Below are positions 47,722-58,104 of a stretch of DNA of 64,000 bases, piece by piece. The position numbers and the translations under genes are program-made. The stretch covers positions 1-64,000 of the forward strand of contig NZ_MVQB01000019.1 of the NCBI RefSeq assembly GCF_002067035.1, read 5' to 3'. Origin of the DNA: Methanoregula sp. PtaB.Bin085 (GTDB taxonomy: Archaea > Halobacteriota > Methanomicrobia > Methanomicrobiales > Methanospirillaceae). Position 1 is the first letter of the stretch, and each line of letters starts with the position of its first letter. The notes below the pieces were generated by a model. That model worked only from the letters and a program-made list of their open reading frames with translations, was not told where the DNA came from and made no database searches.

Positions 47722-48813
47722 ATGGATTTCTTTACCGTATTGCTTGCACTTATCCTGATCTTCGTCATCGTGTATATTGCATCGAAGAGCCTCGTAGTCG
47801 TCGAACCGTATGAACAGGGCCTCAAGATACGGCTCGGACAATACATCGGGCGGATGAACCAGGGGCTGAACCCGATCGTTCCGTTCCTGACCACGGTCGT
47901 GAAGCTCGACCTCCGTACTCAGGTCATGGACGTCCCGAGCCAGGAAGTGATCACAAAAGATAACTCGCCAACGAACGTTGATGCCATCATCTATATCCGG
48001 GTCATCGACCCTGAAAAGGCATACTTCGAGGTAGCAAATTACCGGCTTGCAACAGTTGCCCTTGCCCAGACAAGCCTCCGTGGCATCATCGGGGATATGG
48101 AGCTGGACGAGGTGCTCTATAACCGGGATGTCATCAATGCCAAGCTCCGCGATATCCTCGACCGGGAGACCGACCAGTGGGGTGTCAAGGTCGAGCGGGT
48201 CGAGATCAAGGAAGTGGACCCGATCGAGGCCGTCAAGAACGCGATGACCGAGCAGACCGCCGCGGAACGTGCACGGCGTGCAGCCATCCTCCGTGCCGAC
48301 GGTGAGAAACGCTCGGCCATCCTCAAGGCAGAGGGTCTCCGGCAGAGCATGATCCTCGAGGCGGAGGGAGAGCGGCAGAGCAAGGTCCTCAAGGCCGAGG
48401 GTGAGAGGCTCTCCAAGATCCTGCAGGCGCAGGGTGAGGCACAGGGACTCCGCATCCTCTCGGTTGGTGCCCAGCCGCTTGACAACCGGGCCATCACTGT
48501 CCTCTCGCTCAACGCCCTCAAGACCATGGCAGCAGGGCAGGCAACCAAGATCATCTTCCCCTTCGAGGTCTCCCAGCTCATACGCCAGGGTGCGAAGTTC
48601 CTCGGCGCAACCGAAGAAACGGCCAAGGACATTGCCGGACGGCCGGTCATGGACGACTCCATCCTCGGAAACATCCCGCAGCGCGAGGAGGTCGACGCAA
48701 TCCTCAAGGAGATCCAGGACGCGGTCCCGCAGGTCTCCGAGGAAGAACTCAAGGACACCAGCAAGCGTAAAGTCACTGGAGAGAAACTCGACGACACGTC
48801 AAAGGCAGAATAA
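47722..48813 (+). CDS. Slipin (stomatin/prohibitin family, SPFH domain)
   Basis: 363 residues. An N-terminal membrane helix is followed by the SPFH/Band 7 domain (about 25-200), which includes LVVVEPYEQGLKIRLGQY. A coiled-coil region of repeated AEGERxSxILxAEGE units and a hydrophobic GQATKIIFPFEVSQLI segment come next. The last 70 residues are acidic and polar. Slipins form oligomers on the inner face of the membrane. GAGGT lies 8 bases before the ATG. Pairs with the NfeD gene upstream. Confidence 0.93.
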   Translation: MDFFTVLLALILIFVIVYIASKSLVVVEPYEQGLKIRLGQYIGRMNQGLNPIVPFLTTVVKLDLRTQVMDVPSQEVITKDNSPTNVDAIIYIRVIDPEKAYFEVANYRLATVALAQTSLRGIIGDMELDEVLYNRDVINAKLRDILDRETDQWGVKVERVEIKEVDPIEAVKNAMTEQTAAERARRAAILRADGEKRSAILKAEGLRQSMILEAEGERQSKVLKAEGERLSKILQAQGEAQGLRILSVGAQPLDNRAITVLSLNALKTMAAGQATKIIFPFEVSQLIRQGAKFLGATEETAKDIAGRPVMDDSILGNIPQREEVDAILKEIQDAVPQVSEEELKDTSKRKVTGEKLDDTSKAE

Positions 48814-48891
48814 TCCACTTCTCTTAACTTTTTTCTCCTGTTCCCGTTCGCGATGGTTTTTACCTGATCCCGTTCAACAACGGAATCAGGC

Positions 48892-49857
48892 ATGCACCTG
48901 CACCCGAACTTCAAGAACACCATCGCTGCCTCGCCCTACATCTTCACCATCGGCGTAGCGGGCGACAGCGGATCGGGAAAGACCACGTTCACGCAGGGCA
49001 TCCGCGACATCTTCGGCAGCGATCTTGTCTCCACAATCACCCTTGACGATTACCATCGCCTCGACCGGGAAGGTCGGGCACGCGAAGGCCTGACAGCCCT
49101 CAACCCGGCAGCCAACCGGATCGAACTTCTCGAACAGCATCTTGTCATGCTCCGGCGCGGAGTGCCGATCGAGAAGCCGGTCTACAACCACACTACCGGG
49201 ACATTCGATCCGCCGGTCATCTTCCGCCCCACAAAGATCCTGATCCTCGAGGGGCTGCACACCCTCCTCACTCCTGTATTGCGCAGGTACCTTGACTTCA
49301 CGCTCTTTGTCGACCCTGTCCGCGGGGTGAAGTACGACTGGAAACTGAAAAGGGATATGGCAAAACGGGGATATTCGAAGGAAGCCGTGCTCGGGGAGAT
49401 CGTGAAGCGCGAACCGGAGTACGAGAGATACATTGCCCCGCAGAAAGAGTTTGCCGATGCGGTCATCGGGATCGATTACTCGGAGTATGGCAGGGCGCTC
49501 GGAAACGAACGGGACGTGTACCGGGTCACCCTCTCCCAGCACCGGATGAAGCATACGATTGAGAACATCGACCTTTCCCTTGATCTCTACTCGATCCTCT
49601 CCCTTTCCGAGCGGAACTTTGCCCTGGAGTTCCAGACCTGCGGGAAAGGCGGGGACCGGATGGGCGAACTGGTGATCGACGGCGAACTGAGTGCGCATGT
49701 CGTGAACAGGCTGGAGAGGAGCATTGAAGAGCAGACAGGAGTCCGCCCGATCTCGATCTTCCGGCACCGGCAGTATGTCACCGCTGCCGATCTGGCAAAA
49801 CTGATTCTCTGCTGGCGCATTATCCACCGGCGGATCTTCGTGGAACAGCAGGGATAA
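48892..49857 (+). CDS. prk: Archaeal phosphoribulokinase
   Basis: 321 residues. P-loop GVAGDSGSGKTTF near 21-33, then LDDYHRLDREGRAREGLTAL and NPAANRIELLEQHL. The DDYH-R and TALNPxAN pattern is that of phosphoribulokinase rather than uridine kinase. PRK phosphorylates ribulose 5-phosphate to ribulose 1,5-bisphosphate. In Methanospirillum a related enzyme works with archaeal RuBisCO in the reductive hexulose-phosphate pathway. RuBisCO is not in this window, but 6-phospho-3-hexuloisomerase is (60559-61200). It stands alone between unrelated genes. Confidence 0.88.
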   Translation: MHLHPNFKNTIAASPYIFTIGVAGDSGSGKTTFTQGIRDIFGSDLVSTITLDDYHRLDREGRAREGLTALNPAANRIELLEQHLVMLRRGVPIEKPVYNHTTGTFDPPVIFRPTKILILEGLHTLLTPVLRRYLDFTLFVDPVRGVKYDWKLKRDMAKRGYSKEAVLGEIVKREPEYERYIAPQKEFADAVIGIDYSEYGRALGNERDVYRVTLSQHRMKHTIENIDLSLDLYSILSLSERNFALEFQTCGKGGDRMGELVIDGELSAHVVNRLERSIEEQTGVRPISIFRHRQYVTAADLAKLILCWRIIHRRIFVEQQG

Positions 49858-49874
49858 AAAAGGACAATGGCGGG

Positions 49875-51182
49875 TTACTTCGGCGCGTTCAGCACCAGCG
49901 GCAGGACGACAACTGCAACAAGAACCGCAAGCATCAGGGAACTGACCGCACCGGAGACGTATGCGGCATATTTCAGCAACCCCTGCCGGTCCATGATGCG
50001 ATCGACACCTTCCCTGAGGATATAGCCCCCGTCGAGCGGCACGAGCGGGAGGGCATTGAAGGTCCCGACAACAAGGTTGAACCAGCCGCACCAGAACAGA
50101 ACCTGGACCACCGTCCAGTACTCGGGGAAGGGGACCTGCCAGGTAACCGCTTCAGCGCTGTCGATGATGAGAAGGCTGAACTGGCTGAACGATGCCGGCT
50201 CCGTGATGGTGTAGATCGGGATGGCAAGCAGGATGATAAGCCCGACAGGCTCCCTGAAAAGTTCGAACTGCTGCTTTGCGATCACGGCATCGTAATACGT
50301 GACCCCCATAAATCCGTTCGTGCGCTCACCGAGCTCTTTTGGCCATGCCGTGAGCGTCAGCGTGTGGAGCGAGGTTGTCCCGCGGTGGTCCACGAGGAGG
50401 GTGATCTGGTCACCGGGTTTTGAGGAGTTCAGGAGTGCAGATACATCGTCCCGTGTGGAGACCGGAACGCCGTTCACCTCTTTTACCACAGAGAAGGGTT
50501 CGACACCGGCAGCATGCGCGGGAGCGTCCAGGTACACGGAGTTGATGAACGGTGTCTGCACCGGCACTGCAAACCCGAGCATGAAGACAACAAGGGCAAA
50601 ACAGATCATGCCAAGCAGGATATTGTTGGTGATGCCGGCACCGAACATCCGCATCTTGGCAAGTCCCTTGGTCTTCTCCTGGTCCTCTTCGTCCGGCTCG
50701 ACGAATGCGCCGATGGGGATGACAGCAAGGAGGATCCCCGTAGACTTTACCCGGATGCCCTCGACCCGGCAGAGCACCGCATGGCCGAACTCATGGACGG
50801 CCATGGTTGCGATGAGGCCGAACCAGACCGCAAAGGTGAACGGTATGAAATCGTTGACACCGGGAATGGCGAGCACGTTCCTGAGCTCGTTTGCCGCAGT
50901 GAGGGGCGGGCGCTGGGTCACGATATACTGGACGGAGTAGAACAGCATGATGGTCATGAGGACCGAGACGATGACGACCGTTACCACTCCGAGTGTGCCA
51001 TATGCCCGGAGGAAGGTGCTGTAGGGTATTGCGCGATCAAAAAAAGCAACCTTCTCGGTTTTGATGGCCATGAAAGGGCCATAGAACGTGATGTATTCCG
51101 GCCAGAGTTTATTCTTGTGGATATAGTATGCGACAAAGGCATACGCGATCACCAGGAGGATGATCAGGGGTATCCAGTCCAT
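49875..51182 (-). CDS. Site-2 protease family (M50) membrane metalloprotease with PDZ domain
   Basis: 435 residues. Zinc site HEFGH at residues 130-134 in a transmembrane helix, a second metal-ligand region ALPLVPLDGG near 385-395, and a PDZ-like domain (about 225-295, with GVEPFSVVKEVNGVPVSTRD) between membrane segments. Such proteases cut membrane-anchored substrates within the bilayer. It converges on the prk gene with 17 bases between stops. The substrate is unknown. Confidence 0.9.
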   Translation of the reverse strand: MDWIPLIILLVIAYAFVAYYIHKNKLWPEYITFYGPFMAIKTEKVAFFDRAIPYSTFLRAYGTLGVVTVVIVSVLMTIMLFYSVQYIVTQRPPLTAANELRNVLAIPGVNDFIPFTFAVWFGLIATMAVHEFGHAVLCRVEGIRVKSTGILLAVIPIGAFVEPDEEDQEKTKGLAKMRMFGAGITNNILLGMICFALVVFMLGFAVPVQTPFINSVYLDAPAHAAGVEPFSVVKEVNGVPVSTRDDVSALLNSSKPGDQITLLVDHRGTTSLHTLTLTAWPKELGERTNGFMGVTYYDAVIAKQQFELFREPVGLIILLAIPIYTITEPASFSQFSLLIIDSAEAVTWQVPFPEYWTVVQVLFWCGWFNLVVGTFNALPLVPLDGGYILREGVDRIMDRQGLLKYAAYVSGAVSSLMLAVLVAVVVLPLVLNAPK

Positions 51183-51659
51183 TATGTATTATAGCAGCCC
51201 GGAAATGATAAAACCATGTTCCCGGGCAGCATCGCCGGAACCCGGTTTTTTCCCGGCACTCGATCCTTTTCCGTGCTCTTTTGAGATTAATCTCACCATA
51301 TGAGATACCCCCTTGCGCCAGCCCTGCCCCCGTTAAGGGCGGGGGCGCTTTGGATTCCGCAGCATTCCCTGGAATCATCCTGTCATATTTTTCATGGTAC
51401 GGTAATGCGGCACCATCCGGACGGGGATACTTTAGCGGCGGGTTCCGACAGGTTCGTAGAGCTGATGGCTCTGTTCATCCTCAACATTCTGAGGAAGGTT
51501 TCAGATTCATCAGAACCAGGAGAAGGAAAATAATTGCAGAGCAATTCTTCGAAACTGAAATCGAAGAACGCTCACGCGTTCTTCTTCCGTCTCATCTCGA
51601 CTTGCACGGTTCGATGCCTCCCGAAGTGTCAGAACAGGGGATTTTCTCCAGAGCACGTT
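51183..51659. other. Gene-free stretch with hairpin repeats
   Basis: 477 bases without a supportable gene. It holds a GAGATTAATCTC palindrome near 51283-51294 and a GCCCCCG/CGGGGGC hairpin at 51326-51346. At 51563-51584 lies a GAAGAACGC/GCGTTCTTC hairpin of the same family as the 1762-1941 repeats. TTTTCTCCAGAGC near 51642-51654 is shared with the 25.7 kb element. It looks like a graveyard of short interspersed repeats. Confidence 0.55.
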
Positions 51660-52298
51660 TCAGAAATCGTACAGGGAACTCTGGCTCTTCTTTGCCAGCA
51701 GGGCGCTGACCGTCTTCCAGCTCCGGCGGGCGATGGGCGGCGGCCGCGGGTGTTCCCCGATATAGCCGCTCAGCCACCGGATGGTGACCGGATCCGAGGG
51801 GTACCCGCTCCCTATCTCACCATAGATCTTCGCGAGCTTCGCTATCTCCCGGTCGCGGACAACCTTTGCCACGATGCTTGCCGCCGAGACGACCGCGAAC
51901 TTCTCGTCGGCATGGTGTTCCGATACGATCTCGCAGGGCGGTTCGAGATGGACTTTCACCATCTCGGCATACCGGAAGCAGTTGACATCGCAGGCATCGA
52001 CATAGGCGCAGGACGGGGCGAGCATGGTGATTACCCGTGCATGCGCCCGGGCAACGCAGGCATTCATGGTCATCTCAACGCGGATGGCATCGATCTTCTG
52101 CGCGTCGATAGTGACGGTCGCGACTTTACAGCGTTTGCGTATCTCCCTGTACAGCCGTTCGCGTTCTTTTGGCACGAGCTGCTTGGAGTCTTTCACCCCG
52201 AGGTCGGCAAGCCGTTCCTCCGATGAGATGCCGATACCGGCCACGACCAGCGGGCCGAGCACCGAACCCTTTCCCGCCTCGTCAACGCCGCAGATCAT
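51660..52298 (-). CDS. rnhB: Ribonuclease HII
   Basis: 212 residues from the ATG at 52298 (the frame extends to a TTG at 52319, less likely). MICGVDEAGKGSVLGPLVVA carries the first catalytic Asp-Glu pair; AYVDACDVN and VVRDREIAKL supply the other two acidic residues. It removes RNA from RNA-DNA hybrids. Archaeal length. Divergent from trkA, with only 55 bases between start codons. Confidence 0.95.
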   Translation of the reverse strand: MICGVDEAGKGSVLGPLVVAGIGISSEERLADLGVKDSKQLVPKERERLYREIRKRCKVATVTIDAQKIDAIRVEMTMNACVARAHARVITMLAPSCAYVDACDVNCFRYAEMVKVHLEPPCEIVSEHHADEKFAVVSAASIVAKVVRDREIAKLAKIYGEIGSGYPSDPVTIRWLSGYIGEHPRPPPIARRSWKTVSALLAKKSQSSLYDF

Positions 52299-52353
52299 TC
52301 CAGAGAGGTTGATGCGCAAGATATTTCAATGCCGGTGATGGTAACCGGTAGGT

Positions 52354-53022
52354 ATGTATATCATCATCGTAGGGCTTGGCGGCATCGGGAAGAACCTGGC
52401 AAAACTGGCAGTCGAGCACACCCATACCGTGGTCGTGATCGACCAGGAAGAATCCCGGTGCAGCGAACTCCTGGAGCACTACGATGTCCTTGCCGTCACG
52501 GGGAACGCAACCGACAAGAGCGTGCTCGAGGAGGCGGGAGCCGACCGTGCCGATTCCCTGATCGCGACAACGAGCGACGATGCGGTCAACCTCATGACCT
52601 GCTGGCTTGCGAAGAAGTTCCGTGTCCCGAACGTGGTCGCTATCGTCAACCAGCCGGCCCACTCGGACTTCTTCAAGGAGGTCGGGGTCCGGATCAGCGA
52701 GAACCCGGACGAGCTGGTCGCCTCCCGCCTCTATTACTGGACGCAGAACCCCCAGCTCCAGCAGCTGGCTTCGATCCCGGGCGGCACCATCTTCGAGATC
52801 GTTGCCGAGACCGGCGCACCGATCGTGGACCACGAGATCCGCGAACTCAAGGTCAAGGACTTTGTCTTCATTGCCCTGCGCAGGAAGAGCGGCGAACTGA
52901 TCATCCCGAGCGGGAACGTGAAGATCCAGCCGGGGGACATCTTCACGGTCTTTACGAAAAAAGAGGCCGAGGACGACTGCCTCCGGCTCCTCAACAAGCA
53001 GCTGAAAAAATCAGCGGAGTGA
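52354..53022 (+). CDS. trkA: TrkA-type potassium uptake regulatory protein
   Basis: 222 residues: Rossmann RCK-N domain with the NAD-binding GLGGIGKN loop at residues 7-14 and acidic VVVIDQEES, then an RCK-C domain from about 135. It gates a Trk/Ktr potassium channel in response to nucleotides. No trkH is present nearby. Its 3' end overlaps the converging geranylgeranyl reductase gene by 12 bases. Confidence 0.93.
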   Translation: MYIIIVGLGGIGKNLAKLAVEHTHTVVVIDQEESRCSELLEHYDVLAVTGNATDKSVLEEAGADRADSLIATTSDDAVNLMTCWLAKKFRVPNVVAIVNQPAHSDFFKEVGVRISENPDELVASRLYYWTQNPQLQQLASIPGGTIFEIVAETGAPIVDHEIRELKVKDFVFIALRRKSGELIIPSGNVKIQPGDIFTVFTKKEAEDDCLRLLNKQLKKSAE

Positions 53023-54207
53023 TGCCGCGAGCGCACCAAGCTCGAGCACCAGTTTCGGGTTGGCCTTGATAATTTCTTTGATCAGGGTTATCGTGGAGAA
53101 ATCCTGCATATCGATCTTCGAGACCGAGTGGATGATGTCGTTGAGCTTGGCATCGGGCTGTTTGATGAGGTATTCCTTGACATGGTAGTTGCGCTCAATG
53201 CTCTTGCCCATTTTTGATTCGCGCCATGCCCGGTCGTATTTCATGAGCGCTTTCTTCGACACGTCACCCTTCTCAATGCATTCCGCCGCCACTTCCGCTG
53301 CAAGCCGGCCGGTATACATCGCGTTGTAGATGCCACCGCCGGTCAGGGGGTCCACCACACGGGCTGCGTCGCCGGTGATCATGAGGCCGTCGGCAACGGT
53401 GCAGTCAAGCGGGCGGCAGACCGAGACCCCGCCGGGGATATATTCGATGGTCTTGCCATCAGGGAAGGTCTTTTTCACGAACCTGTCGAGGTAATCCTTG
53501 GCCCGGTGGCCGTCGCCGCTCTTCTTGCCGGAGATACCGATGCCGACATTGGCCGACCGCTTCCCCTTCGGGAACACCCAGAGGTATCCCTCGGGCGCCA
53601 CATCGTTCCCGAGATAGAAGATGGTGGCGTGTTCGTCGATATCGATGTCGGTCATGACATACTGGACCGAACTCATGATCTCGCGCACGGGAACAGTGGT
53701 ATCGATGCCGCACCATTTCGAGAACTTGGACTCCACACCATCGGCAGCGATGACCACGTCAGCTTTGACGTCCGTTGTCTTACCGGCAAACTCGATCCTT
53801 GCACCCTTCACGGCGCCGTTCTCCATGATCGGGGCTGCCGCACGGGACTTGACAGCAACATCGGCACCGGCCTCGGACGCTTTCCAGACCAGCTCGCGGT
53901 CGAAGATCTTCCGGTCGAGAACGTACCCGACCTTGCCCCCTGCCAGGGCGGAATCGAGCCGCATGACAAAGCCGTCGGGAGCAACGATTGCAGCGCCGGT
54001 CATGTCGGCCGAGATCCAGCGCGGGTCCGGGTCGATGAACTCGTGGAGGGCTTCCTTGCCGATCCCTTCCGCACAGCGGACGGGTGCGCCGATGGCCGGG
54101 CGTTTCTCGACGATTAAGACAGACAGGCCTTTCTCCGCCGCGGTCCTGCCGGCCAGCGCCCCGGCCGGCCCGCCACCGACAACAAGGACGTCATACTTAC
54201 TTTTCAT
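53011..54207 (-). CDS. Geranylgeranyl reductase family flavoprotein
   Basis: 398 residues from the ATG at 54207, which has GGAGGT about 6 bases upstream; the open frame before it overlaps the ferredoxin gene. FAD-binding [20 protein letters not shown] at the N-terminus, [10 protein letters not shown] in the middle, and [19 protein letters not shown] near 280. It should saturate geranylgeranyl chains of archaeal membrane lipids. The 11-base overlap with a 4Fe-4S ferredoxin gene suggests that ferredoxin donates electrons. Confidence 0.93.
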   Translation of the reverse strand: MKSKYDVLVVGGGPAGALAGRTAAEKGLSVLIVEKRPAIGAPVRCAEGIGKEALHEFIDPDPRWISADMTGAAIVAPDGFVMRLDSALAGGKVGYVLDRKIFDRELVWKASEAGADVAVKSRAAAPIMENGAVKGARIEFAGKTTDVKADVVIAADGVESKFSKWCGIDTTVPVREIMSSVQYVMTDIDIDEHATIFYLGNDVAPEGYLWVFPKGKRSANVGIGISGKKSGDGHRAKDYLDRFVKKTFPDGKTIEYIPGGVSVCRPLDCTVADGLMITGDAARVVDPLTGGGIYNAMYTGRLAAEVAAECIEKGDVSKKALMKYDRAWRESKMGKSIERNYHVKEYLIKQPDAKLNDIIHSVSKIDMQDFSTITLIKEIIKANPKLVLELGALAASLR

Positions 54208-54403
54208 GGGTGACCTCCAGGGCTCCCAGCGGGCAGACTTTTGCACAGATCCCGCAGCTCGTGCACTTCTCGTCAACGGCCAGGTACGCGTCGATCAGTT
54301 CAAGGGCGCCTTCCGGGCAGACCGAGACACAGCAGCCGCAGTATCCACAGATATCCCGACGTACGTTCAGCATTCGCTGATCATGTTGGCGTTTTTCCTT
54401 CAT
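54197..54403 (-). CDS. Two-cluster 4Fe-4S ferredoxin
   Basis: 68 residues (or 58 from an internal ATG at 54373). Two cluster motifs: [17 protein letters not shown] and [18 protein letters not shown]. It overlaps the geranylgeranyl reductase start by 11 bases, so it is probably the reductant for lipid saturation. Confidence 0.93.
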   Translation of the reverse strand: MKEKRQHDQRMLNVRRDICGYCGCCVSVCPEGALELIDAYLAVDEKCTSCGICAKVCPLGALEVTHEK

Positions 54404-54455
54404 TAAGTGTTACGATGGACGGTGGGCAGAATCACGGGAGAACAGGGTGATACGG

Positions 54456-56468
54456 TCAGGCCCCGTCCTTTCGTGAGAAGAGGCGGGCGCCCCGTGCAAT
54501 ATCTTCCGGCGTTGCATAGATGATGGCGATGTCGCCGGCAAGGAGCCGGGTCTCACCGGAAAGGCCGGTGATCATGTCGTTCCCCCGCCGGATCGCGAGG
54601 ACGAGGAGGTTCGTCTGCTTCCGCAGGCTGACCTCCCCCAGCGTGACGCCATCGAGCGGCGAGCCCGGTTCTACGGCCATCGAGGTAATGGTGACATGAG
54701 GGATATGCCGCATGAGATCCGGGAGGGTCCCGTGTTGCGGACTCCTGCTGCGGAGCATCTGATACCCGTCAGCCCGGATATCGGATATGAACGACTCGAT
54801 CTGGCTGCGGGGAACGAAGTACTTGTTGAGTACCACCGTGAATATCTCGACAGAGGTCTCGAACTCCTGGGCAATGACCTCGTCGGCCCCGATGGCCTGC
54901 AGATCCTGTGCCTCGCTCACGTACCGTGTCCGCACGATGATGGAGAGCGCCGGGTTGAGCCGCCGGCAGATCCCGACGATCTTCCGGGTGGCGACCGGGT
55001 CGTCGATCGCGACAACGGCAATCCGTGCCGTGCTGATACCGGCATGGGCAAGTACTCCTTCCGACGTTGCGTCGCCGAAAATGACAGACTCGCCTTCCGC
55101 CCGTGCCGCCCTGACAAGATCGGGGTTGAGCTCGATGATGGAGTACGTGATACCGGAATTCGCCGCGGTCCGTGCAAGGTTCCTGCCGGTGACCCCGTAT
55201 CCGATGATAACCAGGTGATCCTTCTTTGGCGGGGACTTCCGGTCATCGTCCATACTGCAGGTCCCTCGTGCGATGCGGGACATGGCAGGCATGCTGCAGA
55301 GCCGCCCGGTGACCGGGTTGCCGAGCGCAATGACAAAGGGGGTTGCCGCCATCGTCATCAGGGCTACGATCAGGAAGACCTGGTATATCTCGGCCGGGAG
55401 AATACCGGTATTGAACCCGCCCTGGGCTATGATGAATGAAAATTCCCCAACCTGGGCAAGGGCAAGGCCGGTGATGACTGCCGTGCGAAGGGGATACCCG
55501 AGAGCGAGCGGGGCGGCTGTCGCGAGCAGTGCCTTTGCAACGATGGCGATGCAGATGAGGAAGGCCACGAACCAGAAGTGGCCGGCAAAGAACCGGATGT
55601 CGACGAGCATGCCGACCGAGATGAAGAAGAAACTCGTGAAGATGTCGCGGAACGGGAGGATGATGCTGGTTGCCTGGTGGCTGTATTCCGATCCCGAGAT
55701 GATCAGCCCTGCGAGCAGCGCACCGATTGCAAGGGATACGCCGGTGAAAGTGACCATCCATGCGATCCCGAAGCAGGTCAGGATGACGACAAGGAGGAAG
55801 AGTTCCTGGTTCCGGGTCTTTGCAATCTCGTGCATGACCCGGGGGACGACCCATTTTGCCAGGGCAATGAGAACAAGGACGATGACGAGATCGGTGATGA
55901 CAAGACTGATCAGGGAATCGATCGAGAGGAACGGCGTGTCGCTGATCTGCGGGATGCTCGCGAGGAACGGGATCGCCATGATCATGGGGATGGCGGCAAG
56001 GTCCTGGAAGATAAGGATGCCAAGGGCTATGCTGCCATGAGGGGAATCGATCTCCCCCCGCTGGTGCAGGATCTTGAGAACGATGGCGGTGCTCGACAGG
56101 GAGAACAGAAATCCCATGAGGATGGCCTGGTTTGGCGGCAGCCCCATGACGATCGCAAAGCCGCAGAAGAACGCGAACGAGAGGACGACCTGGAGGGCGC
56201 CGCCCACAATGGCGATGGACCGGATCTTCCAGAGATCCCTGAACGAGAACTCAAGGCCGATGGTGAAAAGCAGGAGGATGATACCAAGCTCCGCAAGGTT
56301 CGTAACATCGGACTGCTCCTGGATGAGGGACAGTCCGTACGGACCGACAATGACACCGGTCAGGATGAAGGCAACCAGCGGAGGCACCCGGATCCGGTCG
56401 AAGAGCATCCCGACCGCAAGTGCTATCGCAAATACGATCAGGATGTTGGTGAGCAGTCCGAACGCCAT
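54456..56468 (-). CDS. CPA2-family cation/proton antiporter with RCK domains
   Basis: 670 residues. About twelve transmembrane helices (1-380) have FTIGLEFSFRDLWKI and GSIALGILIFQDLAAIPMI, typical of Kef-type CPA2 antiporters. They are followed by an RCK-N domain (VIIGYGVTGRNLARTAANSG, near 415) and an RCK-C domain ending near 655. It exchanges K+ or Na+ for protons under nucleotide control. With trkA close by, the area has two cation-control genes. The start ATG is at the first predicted helix. Confidence 0.92.
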   Translation of the reverse strand: MAFGLLTNILIVFAIALAVGMLFDRIRVPPLVAFILTGVIVGPYGLSLIQEQSDVTNLAELGIILLLFTIGLEFSFRDLWKIRSIAIVGGALQVVLSFAFFCGFAIVMGLPPNQAILMGFLFSLSSTAIVLKILHQRGEIDSPHGSIALGILIFQDLAAIPMIMAIPFLASIPQISDTPFLSIDSLISLVITDLVIVLVLIALAKWVVPRVMHEIAKTRNQELFLLVVILTCFGIAWMVTFTGVSLAIGALLAGLIISGSEYSHQATSIILPFRDIFTSFFFISVGMLVDIRFFAGHFWFVAFLICIAIVAKALLATAAPLALGYPLRTAVITGLALAQVGEFSFIIAQGGFNTGILPAEIYQVFLIVALMTMAATPFVIALGNPVTGRLCSMPAMSRIARGTCSMDDDRKSPPKKDHLVIIGYGVTGRNLARTAANSGITYSIIELNPDLVRAARAEGESVIFGDATSEGVLAHAGISTARIAVVAIDDPVATRKIVGICRRLNPALSIIVRTRYVSEAQDLQAIGADEVIAQEFETSVEIFTVVLNKYFVPRSQIESFISDIRADGYQMLRSRSPQHGTLPDLMRHIPHVTITSMAVEPGSPLDGVTLGEVSLRKQTNLLVLAIRRGNDMITGLSGETRLLAGDIAIIYATPEDIARGARLFSRKDGA

Positions 56469-56589
56469 GATATTTCCTTCCTGTTACCTATGATCTCCCT
56501 GTGCCTGATACGGTATATGTGTTACGGCGGATACATTTTCGGCATGAAGGATACCTGACATTCCATACCACCAGCAGGCCGGGGGTCAG

Positions 56590-57720
56590 TCACGCACCCG
56601 GCCGGAGCGAGAACGTGCCGTACTTTCCGCCGCCGCCCGGGTGCAGGACAACTGTTTCTGTCCGCAGCGCTTCAACCGCGTCGGCAACACCCGTGTGGAC
56701 GGCCTGGATCTCCGGAACAGAAACATCGATCAGAACAGCGATCTCGTTGCCGAATGTTTCAATGAATTTCGCGTAGATGGCTTTGCACTTCTTTGTGTTC
56801 GGCGACGAGGCGCCTTCCATGGTCCGGATGATCTGGGCAAGCGGGATAACCCTCAGGTACGGCGGGCGGGGACGGGGATCGCTGCCGTGCGACAGTTCCC
56901 TTGCCCGGTCGGATACGCCTTTCTTGATGATGCCGCCATCTGCCGGGCACCGCCATTCATACCGGATCGCGTCCCCGAGCGTATACTGGGTGTAGCAGCG
57001 GGTGCAGGCCGTGCGGTTGTATTTCCCTTCCTCGGGAAAGAAGCCGGCGTTCATCTCAATGGCCTTCTCTCTAATCGCGGCAAGGACCGCCTTTGCCGAA
57101 GGATTCGCGATCCGGATACGGTTGAACTCCCGCCCGAGCTTGTCGGGGTACGGGCTGTGGGCATCCGAGTTGGTCAGGAACGGAACGTCATACAGGTCAG
57201 GGATGGCCGCACCGTAGGAGCTGTCTGCCGAGAGGCCGAGCTCGAGAAAATCGATTGTCGCTCTGCCATAGCAGGCCGGGACAGAATCGAAGTACGCGTA
57301 CATCGCGGTCCACGGCGTGAAGGCATGCGCCGGGCCGACGAGCATCCCGACGTCGTGGGCTGCATTGGCGATCTGCTCACCCGTGAGGTAGACGTGCGGC
57401 CTGCCGGCCGTGACGAAGCTCTTGCATGTTCCTGTGAGAAGGTCACGGAGCTGATCGAACTGGGCGGGGTCCTCTGCGAGGAGGACATGGTGGACACGGT
57501 TCCTGTCCTCGATCTCGCCCTGCGGGACGATGACGATGCCGGTATCATTCTCAAAAAAAGGCGTCCACCCGGCAAGCCAGTCCGGCTGGAGGGCATCGCC
57601 GGTCCCGAGCACATTGATCCCCTTGGTTACGCACCCTTTGATAAGCTGCTCCGGCTGCATGAAGCGGGAGACGGCAATTGAGTACGGGGAGTGGATGTGG
57701 AGGTCGGCTGTGGCAAGCAT
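56590..57720 (-). CDS. Endonuclease Q family (PHP domain) protein
   Basis: 376 residues. PHP metal motif ADLHIHSPYS at the N-terminus, further ligands in GTGDALQPDW, VGPAHAFTPW and FLTNSDAHSP, and a zinc-finger-like CTRCYTQYTLGDAIRYEWRC about two-thirds along. This is the EndoQ architecture: an enzyme that nicks DNA 5' of deaminated bases, found mainly in Thermococcales and some methanogens. The order PHP-zinc-C-terminal domain and the length agree. The gene stands alone. Confidence 0.87.
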   Translation of the reverse strand: MLATADLHIHSPYSIAVSRFMQPEQLIKGCVTKGINVLGTGDALQPDWLAGWTPFFENDTGIVIVPQGEIEDRNRVHHVLLAEDPAQFDQLRDLLTGTCKSFVTAGRPHVYLTGEQIANAAHDVGMLVGPAHAFTPWTAMYAYFDSVPACYGRATIDFLELGLSADSSYGAAIPDLYDVPFLTNSDAHSPYPDKLGREFNRIRIANPSAKAVLAAIREKAIEMNAGFFPEEGKYNRTACTRCYTQYTLGDAIRYEWRCPADGGIIKKGVSDRARELSHGSDPRPRPPYLRVIPLAQIIRTMEGASSPNTKKCKAIYAKFIETFGNEIAVLIDVSVPEIQAVHTGVADAVEALRTETVVLHPGGGGKYGTFSLRPGA

Positions 57721-57881
57721 GGATACGTATTGGTTTAGCGGTTGCGGGATAAATAGACACAGACCACGCTTGTGGTTTATGAAGATGTCAGAGAGATACT
57801 CCGGTTAAAAAAAGTGCTCTGGATGGATCATTTATACCGTGCCATCAGTGAATTAGTAAGGTGGACTCTCTCTTTCTTACG

Positions 57882-58015
57882 GAGGAGACAGCCCAAGGGG
57901 ACAAGCCCCGTTGATGTCACTTTCGCACATTAATTTTCCCACAGATTTATGTACACAACGCGCTCCACGGGGCGAGGGGCGAGAGACCCCGAGCGCCCGT
58001 GGTTCCATCACAACT
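57882..58015. repeat. Interspersed hairpin repeat element, copy 2
   Basis: Starts GGAGACAGCCCAAGGGGACA, has the 36-base hairpin core at 57966-58001 (outer CACGGG/CCCGTG, a GAGA tetraloop inside), and ends GTTCCATCACAAC. It is the counterpart of the element at 25555-25680. Further on, a GGGGG/CCCCC hairpin (about 58073-58087) leads straight into the truncated PEGA gene. The remaining 57721-58125 stretch holds no other gene. Confidence 0.75.
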
Positions 58016-58104
58016 CAATTCAATCCCTCGCAGGATTTGCTATGAAAATCACGTAAAAAAATGACTAAAGGGGGCTGATGCCCCCATACCCCCGTTTATG
58101 ATGA

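Noticed and set aside
48892-49857. Uridine kinase as the identity of the P-loop kinase
   Set aside because: The DDYHRLDREGR and TALNPAAN segments and the length fit phosphoribulokinase better; uridine kinases are shorter.
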